Shown one piece after another: positions 54,662 to 63,782 of a stretch of 64,000 nt of DNA. The DNA is taken from assembly GCA_965661105.1 (NCBI GenBank), contig CBFICR010000010.1, forward strand, positions 1 through 64,000, written 5' to 3'. The notes under the pieces are model-generated. The model made no database searches. It saw nothing but the letters and a program-made list of their open reading frames with translations, and was not told the origin of the DNA. The stretch is from Eutrophocola sp965661105. GTDB lineage: Bacteria; Pseudomonadota; Gammaproteobacteria; Pseudomonadales; Pseudohongiellaceae. The first letter of the stretch is position 1. Each line of letters starts with the position of its first letter. Made by a program: the position numbers and the translations under genes.

Positions 54662-55348
54662 TCAGGCTGCCTTTTTGATATCGGTTGCCACCCGACCGTC
54701 TTCCAAACGAATCACGCGTTGGCAATGTTCGGCAATTTCGGCTTCATGGGTCACTATAATAATAGTCTGGTTCTGCTGATGCAGATCATCAAAGAGTTTC
54801 ATAATGTCGATTGTGGTCCGCGAATCCAGATTACCGGTAGGTTCATCAGCCAGAAGGATTGACGGTTTGGTGACCAAGGCCCTGGCAATGGCGACACGCT
54901 GTCGTTGACCGCCAGAAAGCTGGTTAGGAACATGATCCATACGGTCTGCAAGGCCTACATGAGCCAGTGCTTCGGTCGCCGCTTTTATTCGAGCGCTTCT
55001 TTTCATGCCCTGGTAAACCAGTGGTTGCATAACATTCTGTAAGGCAGAGGCTCTTGGTAGCAGATTAAAACTCTGAAATATAAAACCGATTTCCAGGTTG
55101 CGAATTTCCGCCAACTCATCCGGATTCATGGTGCTGACATCTTTCTGATTAAGAATATAATTTCCATCTGTCGGGCGATCCAGGCAGCCGAGAATATTGA
55201 GCATGGTGGATTTTCCGGAACCCGAAGATCCAATAAATCCCACGTATTCATTTTTTTCGATGGACAGATCAATGCCGTTAAGGGCTTTGACGGTCTGTGC
55301 GCCCATCTCGTAGTGTTTGTGCAGGTTGTTCAGTTGAATCAGGCTCAT
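54662..55348 (-). CDS. ABC transporter ATP-binding protein (MacB/LolD type)
   Basis: 228 residues with Walker A GSSGSGKST, Q-loop, signature LSGGQRQRVAIARAL and Walker B ILLADEPTGNLDS; the long helical insert NLLPRASALQNVMQPLVYQG is typical of the MacB/LolD/FtsE group. Partners with the adjacent permease. Confidence 0.92.
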   Translation of the reverse strand: MSLIQLNNLHKHYEMGAQTVKALNGIDLSIEKNEYVGFIGSSGSGKSTMLNILGCLDRPTDGNYILNQKDVSTMNPDELAEIRNLEIGFIFQSFNLLPRASALQNVMQPLVYQGMKRSARIKAATEALAHVGLADRMDHVPNQLSGGQRQRVAIARALVTKPSILLADEPTGNLDSRTTIDIMKLFDDLHQQNQTIIIVTHEAEIAEHCQRVIRLEDGRVATDIKKAA

Positions 55349-55370
55349 TCAGGCATCTCCGGATCTGTGT

Positions 55371-56540
55371 CTATACATCTGTTTCCAGAAGTTCGATCCT
55401 GTCACCGTCCTCAAGTGATCGAAGCGCACGATCAGGTCCAATGATGACCTGCTCTCCGGCGTTCAGCCCACTGATTATTTCCTGATACTGGTCATCTGAA
55501 ATCCCCACGTCGACGACTTTTTTCCTGGCAACACCGGCATCATTAACAAACACCGTAAACGTGGTTTCATTGAGCTCAATATCTTCCTCTATTTGAATAG
55601 CCTGAATGGGAACTGCCAGCACGTCATCATTGGTGTTGGTAAAGATTTCTGCGCGGCAGGACATTCCGGGTCGTAAAACAACACCATTAGTATCTGTAAA
55701 TGTAATTTTCACTTCAAAACTTAATGACTGACTGCCAGTGGGTTGTTTGGCTGAAATCGCAATGGATTCGACTTTTCCTTTCATGGGTAAATCCGGGTAG
55801 GCAATAGCGACAATTTCTGCTTCCTGGCCAACAGCCACATTGGCAATGTCAGCTTCGTCTACATTTATTTCTGTCTGGATGCTCTCCGGATTAGCTATAG
55901 TCATCAGACTGGATCCGGGGACATTGGTAGTACTGGAAATAGCGGTTTCACCAACCTTGATATCCAGTGATGTCACCATGCCGTCGAGAGGAGAGTAAAC
56001 ACTGGTTTTACTAAGGTTTTTGTTGGCCTCCTGAAGCAGAGCATTGGACTGGACCAATGAGGCTTCTCTGGATTCCAGGTCCAGACGTGCCAACTCCAGT
56101 TCGTTTTCAGCTAGCTGAAACGAGTCTTCATCCAAAAGATCGCGCTGGAATAATTGCTGTTTACGTTCCAGTTGGGTTTCAAGATTGCTGATTTTTACGC
56201 GACCAGACTCGATGGCGATTTCCTGAACCCTTACAGATGCCTGGCGTTGCTCAACGAGGGCTCGCAGAGCTTCATCATCAATTTGCAGAACTATCTGTCC
56301 GGCATTGACGTAATCACCCTCGGCAACGAAGAGACCACTTACCTTGCCAATCACCTCAGTGCTAAGCAGCACTTCTTCTTCATGGGCCAATTTGCCGGAT
56401 GCCAGGATCGAGGAACGAATCACCCGGGCAGTTAATGATTCCACTTCAACTTCCGGAACCTGTCCGCCACTTTGACTTCTAATCAGGGGGATGGCAATGA
56501 CAACGGCAAGAATGCCAATCAGTATTAACGCTTTTTTCAT
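55371..56540 (-). CDS. Periplasmic adaptor (HlyD/MacA family)
   Basis: 389 residues: N-terminal membrane anchor (about 4-20), beta-barrel and lipoyl halves around a coiled-coil hairpin (about 105-175), with the lipoyl sequences VLLSTEVIGKVSGLFVAEGDYVNAGQIVLQID and YSPLDGMVTSLDIKVGE in truncated form VYSPLDGMV. Connects the MacB-like pump to an outer-membrane channel. 22 bp before the ABC ATPase. Confidence 0.9.
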   Translation of the reverse strand: MKKALILIGILAVVIAIPLIRSQSGGQVPEVEVESLTARVIRSSILASGKLAHEEEVLLSTEVIGKVSGLFVAEGDYVNAGQIVLQIDDEALRALVEQRQASVRVQEIAIESGRVKISNLETQLERKQQLFQRDLLDEDSFQLAENELELARLDLESREASLVQSNALLQEANKNLSKTSVYSPLDGMVTSLDIKVGETAISSTTNVPGSSLMTIANPESIQTEINVDEADIANVAVGQEAEIVAIAYPDLPMKGKVESIAISAKQPTGSQSLSFEVKITFTDTNGVVLRPGMSCRAEIFTNTNDDVLAVPIQAIQIEEDIELNETTFTVFVNDAGVARKKVVDVGISDDQYQEIISGLNAGEQVIIGPDRALRSLEDGDRIELLETDV

Positions 56541-56727
56541 GAATCTGCCCTCAGGCTCCTGTTTCCATTAATGAAAGTCCTGAGCAGGATATTCGCAGCA
56601 GGATTCTGGAAATTCTGATTCCGGAAATTACAGTTATTATTTTTCTTTTTGGTCAGTGCAGGCACATTAACAAAAAGTTTATGGATATTCATGTTTTGTT
56701 CCAGAATAATACTGTTTAAGGTCTGCA

Positions 56728-57411
56728 TCAGATAATAATTACAATGACGACAACGGCTATAATAATCAGGTAAGGCGTCAGGATAATACTGGCAGACTTG
56801 AGACTGCTTTTGCCGGTCCATTGCATGTAGCCCAGCGTCATCAGCACGACGGACCATATCTGTGTCAGATTGATAGCATTGAACAAGCCTGCAAAACGGC
56901 CCTGCGTCTGAATTATCAGGCTGTTCAGTGTCAGCGGATTGATCTCTTGAAGGGTGATCAAGCCATCAGTGTTGGTAAGCAAAACAACCCAGCCAGCCAG
57001 AGCAGCAAATATTGAGGGAATCCCGGTCCACACCACAAAGGCCAGCCATTGCTTGTAAGCTATTTCGTCGTAGGTGAATTTGGAAATCAATGAAAGATAT
57101 CCCGCATAAAGACACATGATCAGTGGGACGACTATCAATACACTGACGATGGACTGAATGGCCATGTTGTTAGTGTCGGCATTCTCATATCCCTCACGCA
57201 GTTGGTCTTCAGGCACGTTTACAAATGCCTGGGCCTGCTCAATCAATTGGTCGATAAGAAATTCCCGATCCACAACCTGGAAATAGCCGTACTGTACCGA
57301 TGCCGTAATTACTGCAATCAGCATTAGCGGCAATATTACCGTGGGTTTTTCACGAATACTGGTGAAGGCTTCCTTCGGGGCGGTAAGTATATTAATCAGA
57401 TTTTTAAACAT
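56728..57411 (-). CDS. Yip1-family membrane protein
   Basis: 227 residues with about five hydrophobic segments; N-terminal NLINILTAPKEAFTSIREKP is the Yip1/YIPF-type opening seen in bacterial members, followed by a first helix VILPLMLIAVITASVQYGY. Function in bacteria unknown. Lies between the paralogous permeases and the MacAB-type genes. The 187-bp gap to the adaptor gene holds no convincing ORF, only a short repeat of GGAAATT. Confidence 0.75.
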   Translation of the reverse strand: MFKNLINILTAPKEAFTSIREKPTVILPLMLIAVITASVQYGYFQVVDREFLIDQLIEQAQAFVNVPEDQLREGYENADTNNMAIQSIVSVLIVVPLIMCLYAGYLSLISKFTYDEIAYKQWLAFVVWTGIPSIFAALAGWVVLLTNTDGLITLQEINPLTLNSLIIQTQGRFAGLFNAINLTQIWSVVLMTLGYMQWTGKSSLKSASIILTPYLIIIAVVVIVIII

Positions 57412-57493
57412 TGTTATTTCCCCACTGTTATTTCTTGTTAGACGTTATAAACAGTAATTTATTCATTTATTATTAATTAAATATTTTTTCGTG

Positions 57494-58876
57494 CTACGCC
57501 AGTCTCCTGGGTCTAAGGAGTTTGACCTGCATCCAGTCAATACTGGAAAAATCATTCCTGGCTTTTAGCCTGAATATAACGATCAAAATAATTAGCAGTA
57601 TTTCCATAATGTAGGATGCATTACCGAAGCTTTCGGTTTGTCCAATTCGTGAGATTGCACTAAATATCACAATATTCATGAGCATGGTAAACAGCACGCG
57701 GGCAAACTGTGGCCACCCGGCAATGCGGCTGTAAAGTCCGAAATAGGCATTAAATAATGCCATGATGATAATAATAACGGGGTAATTCAACACGATTTCC
57801 AAGTGGTATTGCGAAAATATTGCTAAAAATACGCTGTTGAGAAGGACAAAGCTAAAAACCCAGGTTTGGGTACGCCACATCAGGCTTTCCAGGTGGCGCC
57901 AATGTGTCAGGCGATCTGATCCATGGCGTAGCCATAACAGTCGGCTTCTGGGGGCAAATTCACTATAAAACACAGGTAGAAAAGCAACGATTAAAGCACT
58001 TAAGCCAATATATATTGTCACCAGGGTTTCCAGGAACACAGCGCCACTGAACAAACTTTTTTCGTTAAATATACTGAGAACTGACATCAGGCAGGCCCCC
58101 AAAAAAGGAATAACGTAAACCACAAACAGGGCACGTGACAGTAATGCCAGTCTGCCGTCGGGCTGCCCGCTGAGAATAGTGCCCGCAAAGGAAAAAATCC
58201 GGTTTAACTTTTCTGTTTTGGGCCAGGGGTTTTGAAATGGGTCTCCAGAGTTGTTAGCAGAACCGTGAAAGTTTTTCATAATCGGGTTGAACACAGGTTT
58301 TTGCTGCAGTGTTTTTAAAAAAATAAACCAGGTTGCCAGTGAAAATAGAAACACTGTTGTCATGATCGCCGGCTTATAGATAAAGGGCGCAATGATGCTA
58401 CCGAAATAGAACACCGGGATTACCATCAGGACCGGTAAGCCGGTAATGAGGAAAAGAAAATATCGGGATGCCAGACATTTTTGAACAAAATACTGGTAGA
58501 GACAACTGACAATATAAATATTGAACGCCAATTTAATAATATTGATATCAATCCCATTCATGGCCACGAAAAAAGGCAGGTAAAGACTGCCAGCCAGTGT
58601 AAATACCAGAAGCGCAACGCCCGCCTTGAACTTGAGGTTAGGTACCAGTGCCATACGTTCCATTGAAATCAATTCCCGAAACGGGATAAACAGGACAAAG
58701 GCTGGCAAACCATAGAGCAGGATTGTCCCCCAGATGGCCGTAGCAAAGGCAAATCCGGTATTGAATATACTGAATATCAGGGACAAGCAGACCAACAGGG
58801 CGCCCAGGGCCGACAGCCAGCTGATAAAGCGCGTATAACTGACGTAATAAACAAGTAAATTTAAGACCTGTTTCAT
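57494..58876 (-). CDS. Polytopic ABC-associated membrane protein, paralogue B
   Basis: 460 residues with about 12 hydrophobic segments. It shares ordered landmarks with its neighbour: RELIS near 70, KxKAGxALL near 85, a PDG segment near 235, RLLWLRHGSDRLTHWRHLE (about 313-331) and a terminal SIDWMQVKLLRPRRL. Ends in a basic cytoplasmic tail. Probably one of two permease subunits for the YtrB-like ATPase. I do not recognise a named family. Confidence 0.7.
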   Translation of the reverse strand: MKQVLNLLVYYVSYTRFISWLSALGALLVCLSLIFSIFNTGFAFATAIWGTILLYGLPAFVLFIPFRELISMERMALVPNLKFKAGVALLVFTLAGSLYLPFFVAMNGIDINIIKLAFNIYIVSCLYQYFVQKCLASRYFLFLITGLPVLMVIPVFYFGSIIAPFIYKPAIMTTVFLFSLATWFIFLKTLQQKPVFNPIMKNFHGSANNSGDPFQNPWPKTEKLNRIFSFAGTILSGQPDGRLALLSRALFVVYVIPFLGACLMSVLSIFNEKSLFSGAVFLETLVTIYIGLSALIVAFLPVFYSEFAPRSRLLWLRHGSDRLTHWRHLESLMWRTQTWVFSFVLLNSVFLAIFSQYHLEIVLNYPVIIIIMALFNAYFGLYSRIAGWPQFARVLFTMLMNIVIFSAISRIGQTESFGNASYIMEILLIILIVIFRLKARNDFSSIDWMQVKLLRPRRLA

Positions 58877-58881
58877 TGGGT

Positions 58882-60261
58882 TCAGCCTGTTGCCAGTCTT
58901 TTGGAACGTTTGAATTTGACCTGGAACCAGTCAATCCCGAGGAACTTTCTGCGAGTCATGTTTCTGAGCAGGAACGCCAGGAATAAGTAGGCTCCCTCCA
59001 GAATCGTGATCAATATGTAATTGTTCTGGTTAATACTTACCATGATGCCGGTTATCATCACTGATACGGATAAAATGACAGCACCTGCCTGGAATAAAGT
59101 GAGCCAGCTAAAAACTCTGATGGTTAGTGACAGATACAGGATAAAAGTACTGAAACTGCAAATCACCAGGAAGTAATGCAGTTTTATGGGCGCCGGTAAA
59201 ATAGAAAAGACAAAGCCGAACAGGGTAATAAGACCTGCCAGTGCCATATAGTTAAACAGAATTTTAAGGGTGAGCTGTTCGAGGGTTTGCCACTGTGTTT
59301 CCCTGCTTCCCCCTTGCCGTAACCAGATCAATCGGCAGCGGGCAGCCATTTCTCCAAAAATAGAAATAAAGGCACATGAGCAACTTAAACTGATAAGCAG
59401 AAATAATGGAAAAAGACTCTGTCCTATATGAATCTCAGCGTTTTCTCCAAAGCCGATTAGCAGGAAAAACCCTACCGTGATTAACGGGGTAACGACCATG
59501 TAGTTTGAAACACGACTAAGGATCCCTTTCCAGCCATCCGGGAATCCCAGTAACAGGGTACCACTGGCTGATCTGCTCTCACCAATGGCTTTTTTCTGGA
59601 AAAGGCCGCCATCGTATGACCAGTAATCGATACTATCGAGCGGCATGAAAGGCGGTGCAAACAGCTGGCGTTGCTGTAAAACACGCAAGCCATAGACCCA
59701 GCCCAGCAGGCTGAGTATGAAAAGGAACCAGGTAAAAGGCACATTCAACATCAGGGTATACAAAGGGTCCCTGATTTGCATGGCGATGATTGCCAATGTG
59801 ACAGGCAGGATGCTGATGATCTGTAAATAATACCGGGATGGCAATACAAGCTGCATGATGCCGGCAAACAGGCTGAATGCCGTAAACGATCTGAGTATGG
59901 CTATGATGGAAAAAGACTCATTGCCAAAGTACCAGGCATTCAATGACCACCAGAATGACGGCAGGATAGTCATTGCCAGCAGCGCTATGCCTGCTTTAGG
60001 TTTAAAACCGGGAAGCAGGGAAAGAGGATGATTGGAAATCAATTCCCGCAGGCTGGTACAACTGTTCATGAACGGCACTAAAAACATGAATGTAGAGGAG
60101 ATCATGAAAACCACGAATGAAAGTTTTTCACTGAATGTGATTGTCCAGAATCCCAGCAGGAAAAAAATGAAGCCGACAATGACCAGCATAATAATATAAC
60201 GCTGTCTGCAGTAATAATATTGCAGTATCTGCCATACCTGTTTTATGGCTAGTAAACTCAC
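58882..60261 (-). CDS. Polytopic ABC-associated membrane protein, paralogue A
   Basis: 459 residues from GTG 60261 (MSLLAIKQVWQILQYYY), with GGAG 8 bp upstream and a GTGA overlap with the ATPase stop; the longer ORF to 60300 lies inside the ATPase gene. Same length and landmarks as paralogue B (SLRELIS, KPKAGIALL, GFPDGW, RLIWLRQGGSRETQWQTLE, GIDWFQVKFKRSKRL), indicating tandem duplication and divergence. Gap to paralogue B is 5 bp. Confidence 0.72.
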   Translation of the reverse strand: MSLLAIKQVWQILQYYYCRQRYIIMLVIVGFIFFLLGFWTITFSEKLSFVVFMISSTFMFLVPFMNSCTSLRELISNHPLSLLPGFKPKAGIALLAMTILPSFWWSLNAWYFGNESFSIIAILRSFTAFSLFAGIMQLVLPSRYYLQIISILPVTLAIIAMQIRDPLYTLMLNVPFTWFLFILSLLGWVYGLRVLQQRQLFAPPFMPLDSIDYWSYDGGLFQKKAIGESRSASGTLLLGFPDGWKGILSRVSNYMVVTPLITVGFFLLIGFGENAEIHIGQSLFPLFLLISLSCSCAFISIFGEMAARCRLIWLRQGGSRETQWQTLEQLTLKILFNYMALAGLITLFGFVFSILPAPIKLHYFLVICSFSTFILYLSLTIRVFSWLTLFQAGAVILSVSVMITGIMVSINQNNYILITILEGAYLFLAFLLRNMTRRKFLGIDWFQVKFKRSKRLATG

Positions 60262-61139
60262 TGATGGATCTCCAGGAATATATCTTCCAGGGATAACCAC
60301 TCCGTGCTCAGATCAGCACCCGTTTCCTGTTCCAGCTTCAGTTGTTGTTCACTGCTCCAGCTTCTGAAAACCAGAATACTGGTGTTCTGTTCAGTGCGAT
60401 GATAAATCAATTCGTCATTCAGAAACGACGGTGGAATCGCTATGTCGGGGGGGAGATGAATACGGGCACTTTTCTCTTTCAGGTCATCCAGTGCTTCATC
60501 AATGGCAATGACTCCATCTTTCATCAGCCACACCCGGGAGGCGACACGTTCCAGGTCGCTGACAATATGAGTGGAAAATATAATAGTCCGGTTTGAATCA
60601 CTGGCAATATCCACCAGTTCTTTCAGAAACTGTCGCCTGGCGACAGGGTCAAGACTGGCCACCGGTTCATCAAGGATTATCAATTCCGGTTCATGGCCAA
60701 GGGCGGAAATGATTGACAGTTTTTGGCGTTGCCCAACTGACATGGAGTTGATAATTTTATCCAGCGGCACATCCCATTCCCGACTCAGGCGGCTGACGAA
60801 ATCGTGATTCCAGTGCGGATAAAATTCGCTGATCAGGTTCAGGTAACGCTTGCCATTGATATTTTCCAGTAGCTCATCACGTTGGGGCACAAAGCCAATG
60901 CGTTTTTTGGTGCCTTCATCCAGGTGATTGGCGCTTTCCCTACCAAAGATATAGGCGGCACCACTGCTTGCCGGAGAAAAGCCCAGTGCCGTCTCAAGCA
61001 GGGTAGTCTTGCCTGCCCCGTTCAGTCCGATGAGGCCAATAACCTCACCTGCCATGGCTTCACCATTAACACCTTTAAGAACCCTGGTGTCTTTAAAAGA
61101 TTTATGCAGGTTTTCAAATTTCATTACTGGTTCATTCAT
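60258..61139 (-). CDS. ABC transporter ATP-binding protein (YtrB-like)
   Basis: 293 residues from ATG 61139 (MNEPVMKFENLHKSFKDTRVL). Walker A GLNGAGKTT, signature MSVGQRQKLSIISAL (VGQ rather than SGGQ), Walker B LIILDEPVASLDP, H-loop FSTHIVSDLER, then a C-terminal accessory region of about 80 residues. Overlaps the gntR stop by 8 bp; a run of eight A lies at the junction between ribosome site and start. Confidence 0.9.
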   Translation of the reverse strand: MNEPVMKFENLHKSFKDTRVLKGVNGEAMAGEVIGLIGLNGAGKTTLLETALGFSPASSGAAYIFGRESANHLDEGTKKRIGFVPQRDELLENINGKRYLNLISEFYPHWNHDFVSRLSREWDVPLDKIINSMSVGQRQKLSIISALGHEPELIILDEPVASLDPVARRQFLKELVDIASDSNRTIIFSTHIVSDLERVASRVWLMKDGVIAIDEALDDLKEKSARIHLPPDIAIPPSFLNDELIYHRTEQNTSILVFRSWSSEQQLKLEQETGADLSTEWLSLEDIFLEIHQ

Positions 61140-61515
61140 TATTTTTTTTCTCCAGTGTCTTGCGAAGTGCATCCATCACATCGCTGGTTTCCAGTTCCAG
61201 TTGTTTGGCAGCCATGGCCAGTTGTTGCAGAGCGGGCTGTAAGCGTTCCAGACGTTCCTTTTTGTTTTCAGCGATACCATTTAATCCTGATACCGTCATT
61301 GCCTTGCCCCGTTGCCTTTCCAGCAAGCCTTCGGCTTCCAGCATGCTGTAGGCCTTGGAAATTGTCATGGGATTGACGGCGTGGGTAGAAGCAAGCTCTC
61401 TGACAGAAGGCAAGGCATCCCCGGGTTTCAGCTGCCCGCTGGAAATCATTCGGCGTGCCTGTTCCATCAGCTGCCGATAAATAGGGATGCCCGATTGCGG
61501 GTTAACACTGAACAA
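61132..61515 (-). CDS. YtrA-subfamily GntR regulator
   Basis: 127 residues from TTG 61515 (MFSVNPQSGIPIYRQLMEQ), GGAG 7 bp upstream; the frame is open to 61554 but that part is the operator. GntR winged helix (KPGDALPSVRELASTHAVNPMTISKAY and a LEAEGLLERQRGKAMTV wing) with only a short helical C-terminus, the YtrA type that controls adjacent ABC genes. First gene of the island. Confidence 0.9.
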   Translation of the reverse strand: MFSVNPQSGIPIYRQLMEQARRMISSGQLKPGDALPSVRELASTHAVNPMTISKAYSMLEAEGLLERQRGKAMTVSGLNGIAENKKERLERLQPALQQLAMAAKQLELETSDVMDALRKTLEKKNNE

Positions 61516-61532
61516 TAGATAACTCCAAAATA

Positions 61533-61572
61533 GTGTATTAATACAATAATACACATGGGCTGATCATGACAA
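61533..61572 (-). promoter_or_regulatory. 22-bp operator and promoter of the gntR-ABC island
   Basis: GTGTATTA (61533-61540) and TAATACAC (61547-61554) form a perfect inverted repeat with a 6-bp centre. On the minus strand TTGTCA (61572-61567) and TATTAT (61551-61546), 15 bp apart, are the best promoter, so the operator covers the -10. This predicts autorepression by the GntR protein. Confidence 0.65.
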
Positions 61573-61745
61573 GTGTTTTTTTGATTTATCCGTGTTGATT
61601 GCTTGTTCTACTTATTAATCTAAAGTGCGCAGGCTTTGTCAGATCGTTGAAACCCGGAATTCTTATTTATTACTCACTTGGTAGCGCATGTTGATGATTT
61701 TTTTGGTTAGAATTAGAGTTCCACATTTAGTCGGCTCTACTACTT

Positions 61746-62339
61746 ATGCATTTATTAAAGTTATATTCAGTAGGGGATTTCGAGCACCTTGAGCGCCCTG
61801 ATAAATTTCGTGGTTCCACCTTGCAATCATCCGCTCTGGAAGTCCTGACTGATTTTAATACCAGCAAGGCTTATGTGGTTGAATCCAATGCCAGGATTCA
61901 TGAAATAGAAACCATGATGAGCAAGGCGCATGTGCGCTTGAAATTTGTTATTGATAAAGATGAACGTTTTCTGGGTCTGGTGACGGTATCTGATCTGGCG
62001 CGGGAGAATCTGAAGAAATTTCTGGATGCGGGATTCGATATAGCCAATATCACTGCAACAGATATCATGACACCGAAGTCCCAGTTGATGGCTTTTGATT
62101 ATGAAGAACTCAAGCAATCAACCATAGGTGATATTCTAACGTCCCTGCAATTGACCAATCTTCACCATTGTCTGGTGATTGATAACAGTTCTCATATGAT
62201 TCGCGGCTTGATTTCTGCCAGTGATGTTGCCCGTAACCTGGATTTTAAAGTGCCCTATGACCAAACCTCATCGTTCATGGAGCTGTATGACATACTCGTG
62301 GAAAAAATGAGTCATGATTCACGTATTGCTGGTGCTTGA
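61746..62339 (+). CDS. CBS-domain pair protein
   Basis: 197 residues. Two CBS motifs (about 45-90 and 115-165): KAYVVESNARIHEIETMM...VTVSDLARE, and TATDIMTPKSQLMAFDYEEL...GLISASDVAR. Such stand-alone pairs bind adenine nucleotides. Monocistronic by spacing; substrate or partner unknown. Confidence 0.8.
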   Translation: MHLLKLYSVGDFEHLERPDKFRGSTLQSSALEVLTDFNTSKAYVVESNARIHEIETMMSKAHVRLKFVIDKDERFLGLVTVSDLARENLKKFLDAGFDIANITATDIMTPKSQLMAFDYEELKQSTIGDILTSLQLTNLHHCLVIDNSSHMIRGLISASDVARNLDFKVPYDQTSSFMELYDILVEKMSHDSRIAGA

Positions 62340-62402
62340 ACAGCTCATTGGAGCCAGGTAGTTTGTCCTGACCTCTTGATCACCCGGTACTGTTGCTAAC
62401 TC

Positions 62403-62714
62403 ATGTATAAATTAAGTTTTTTTGTGCCAGAGAGTCATCTGGAAAGCGTAAAGCAGGCACTGTTTGATATCGGAGCAGGCGCCGTTGGTGACTACGACAG
62501 TTGCTGTTGGCAGTCTTCGGGCACCGGTCAGTTTCGCGGCCTGGAAAGCAGTTCGCCGTTTCTGGGTAAAAAAGGGCAGGTTGAGCAGGTTGCGGAATTT
62601 AAAGTAGAAATGGTCATTAAAGACCAGATTATCAAACAGGCAGTTGATGCCCTGAAAAAGTCTCATCCCTACGAAGAGCCTGCTTATGACGTGATTAAGC
62701 TGGAGTCTTTTTAA
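62403..62714 (+). CDS. NIF3-like (YqfO C-terminal domain) protein
   Basis: 103 residues covering only the insert domain of NIF3/YqfO proteins: FFVPESHLESVKQALFDIGAG at the start, GTGQFRGLESSSPFLGKKG in the middle and HPYEEPAYDVIKL at the end. Stand-alone copies are frequent in proteobacteria; function unknown, structurally like PII/CutA folds. Confidence 0.85.
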   Translation: MYKLSFFVPESHLESVKQALFDIGAGAVGDYDSCCWQSSGTGQFRGLESSSPFLGKKGQVEQVAEFKVEMVIKDQIIKQAVDALKKSHPYEEPAYDVIKLESF

Positions 62715-62843
62715 TCAGAGGTTCCTTAATTATCAGCCAGTGGGGTGACTACGATCTGCAAACTGGTTATGCTTTATCGATAAAGGTCTGTATTAATAAC
62801 CCGTTTACCTCTTTGCCTGTGATCAGGATGGTATAGTAGATAC

Positions 62844-63608
62844 ATGCGTCTTCATCTTGTCTTAATTGCGCTTCTTTTTGTTTCTTTTCCCGCCGGGTTA
62901 TATGCCCAGCAGGATCCTGAGCGTGTCCCGGAAGCCGAATTTCATATGGCGAGAATGGTATACGCAGATGGTGGTGCCCGTGGCAGGGGGCGCGGCGGCT
63001 TTCGTCGGGGTTGGTGGGCCATAGATTATCCGCAGGCTGAATATCATTTTACGCGCGGGGTACGTCGACTCTCCAATATTGAAGTAGCCGATGACAGCCA
63101 GCATGTTCAGTTACTGGATGATGATTTGTATGACTATCCATGGCTTTTCGTTCAGCAAATAGGCCAGGGCTACTGGAATCCGAGCCCGGAGGAAGCAGAG
63201 CGTCTCAGGGAGTATCTGTTGAGAGGCGGTTTTCTGGTGATAGACGATTTTCATGGCAATGATTGGCCGGTCGTCGTAAAAGCTATGCAGAGCGTACTAC
63301 CCGGCTTTCCTATTGTTGATCTGACACCTGAAGACCCTATTTTTCATGCCCTCTATGACCTTAACCAGACCACCCAGATACCAGGGGACCGGCACCTATT
63401 CTGTGGCCAGACACAGGCCCGTATGGAAGGTCCCCAGAAATGGGCGGGAGTCTATGATGAAGAAGGGCGGATGATGGTCGCAATTAATTTCAATATGGAT
63501 ATGGGGGATGCCTGGGAGCATGCAGATGATCCCTGTTATCCGGAGCCCATGACAGCCCTGGCATATCGGTTTGGCCTGAATTATGTCATTTATGCGATGA
63601 CCCATTAG
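62844..63608 (+). CDS. Secreted DUF4159-domain protein
   Basis: 254 residues with a Sec signal (cleavage about A21, LYA-QQD). The mature start has an RGRGRGGFRRG stretch, then DUF4159: YPWLFVQQIGQGYWNPSPEEAERLREYLLRGG...VIDDFHG and a closing YRFGLNYVIYAMTH. Glutamine-amidotransferase-like fold without an obvious catalytic Cys. Usually the domain is fused to larger membrane proteins; here it stands alone. Confidence 0.8.
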   Translation: MRLHLVLIALLFVSFPAGLYAQQDPERVPEAEFHMARMVYADGGARGRGRGGFRRGWWAIDYPQAEYHFTRGVRRLSNIEVADDSQHVQLLDDDLYDYPWLFVQQIGQGYWNPSPEEAERLREYLLRGGFLVIDDFHGNDWPVVVKAMQSVLPGFPIVDLTPEDPIFHALYDLNQTTQIPGDRHLFCGQTQARMEGPQKWAGVYDEEGRMMVAINFNMDMGDAWEHADDPCYPEPMTALAYRFGLNYVIYAMTH

Positions 63609-63628
63609 GCAACGCAGGGGACTTTCTA

Positions 63629-63645
63629 TGTACATGCTATGTACA
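63629..63645. promoter_or_regulatory. TGTACAT-GCT-ATGTACA palindrome
   Basis: Perfect 7-bp inverted repeat in the 174-bp gap between the DUF4159 gene and the mltD-like gene. No T tract, so an operator is more likely than a terminator. Confidence 0.3.
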
Positions 63646-63782
63646 CGCGATTCATACTTTAGGCGCGCGCTGCAGCCACCAGAATGTTGTTCAGACAGGC
63701 ATCTGTATCAAGCCTGGGAGTGTCCATACCCTCTGAGTTTCTTTTGCTTGTAAATCAATAGTTTGTATTTTAACCTATCGCC

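Noticed and set aside
56537..56857. 106-aa reverse ORF between the adaptor and Yip1 genes
   Set aside because: It overlaps the Yip1 coding end in another frame, has no ribosome site and a composition unlike its neighbours.
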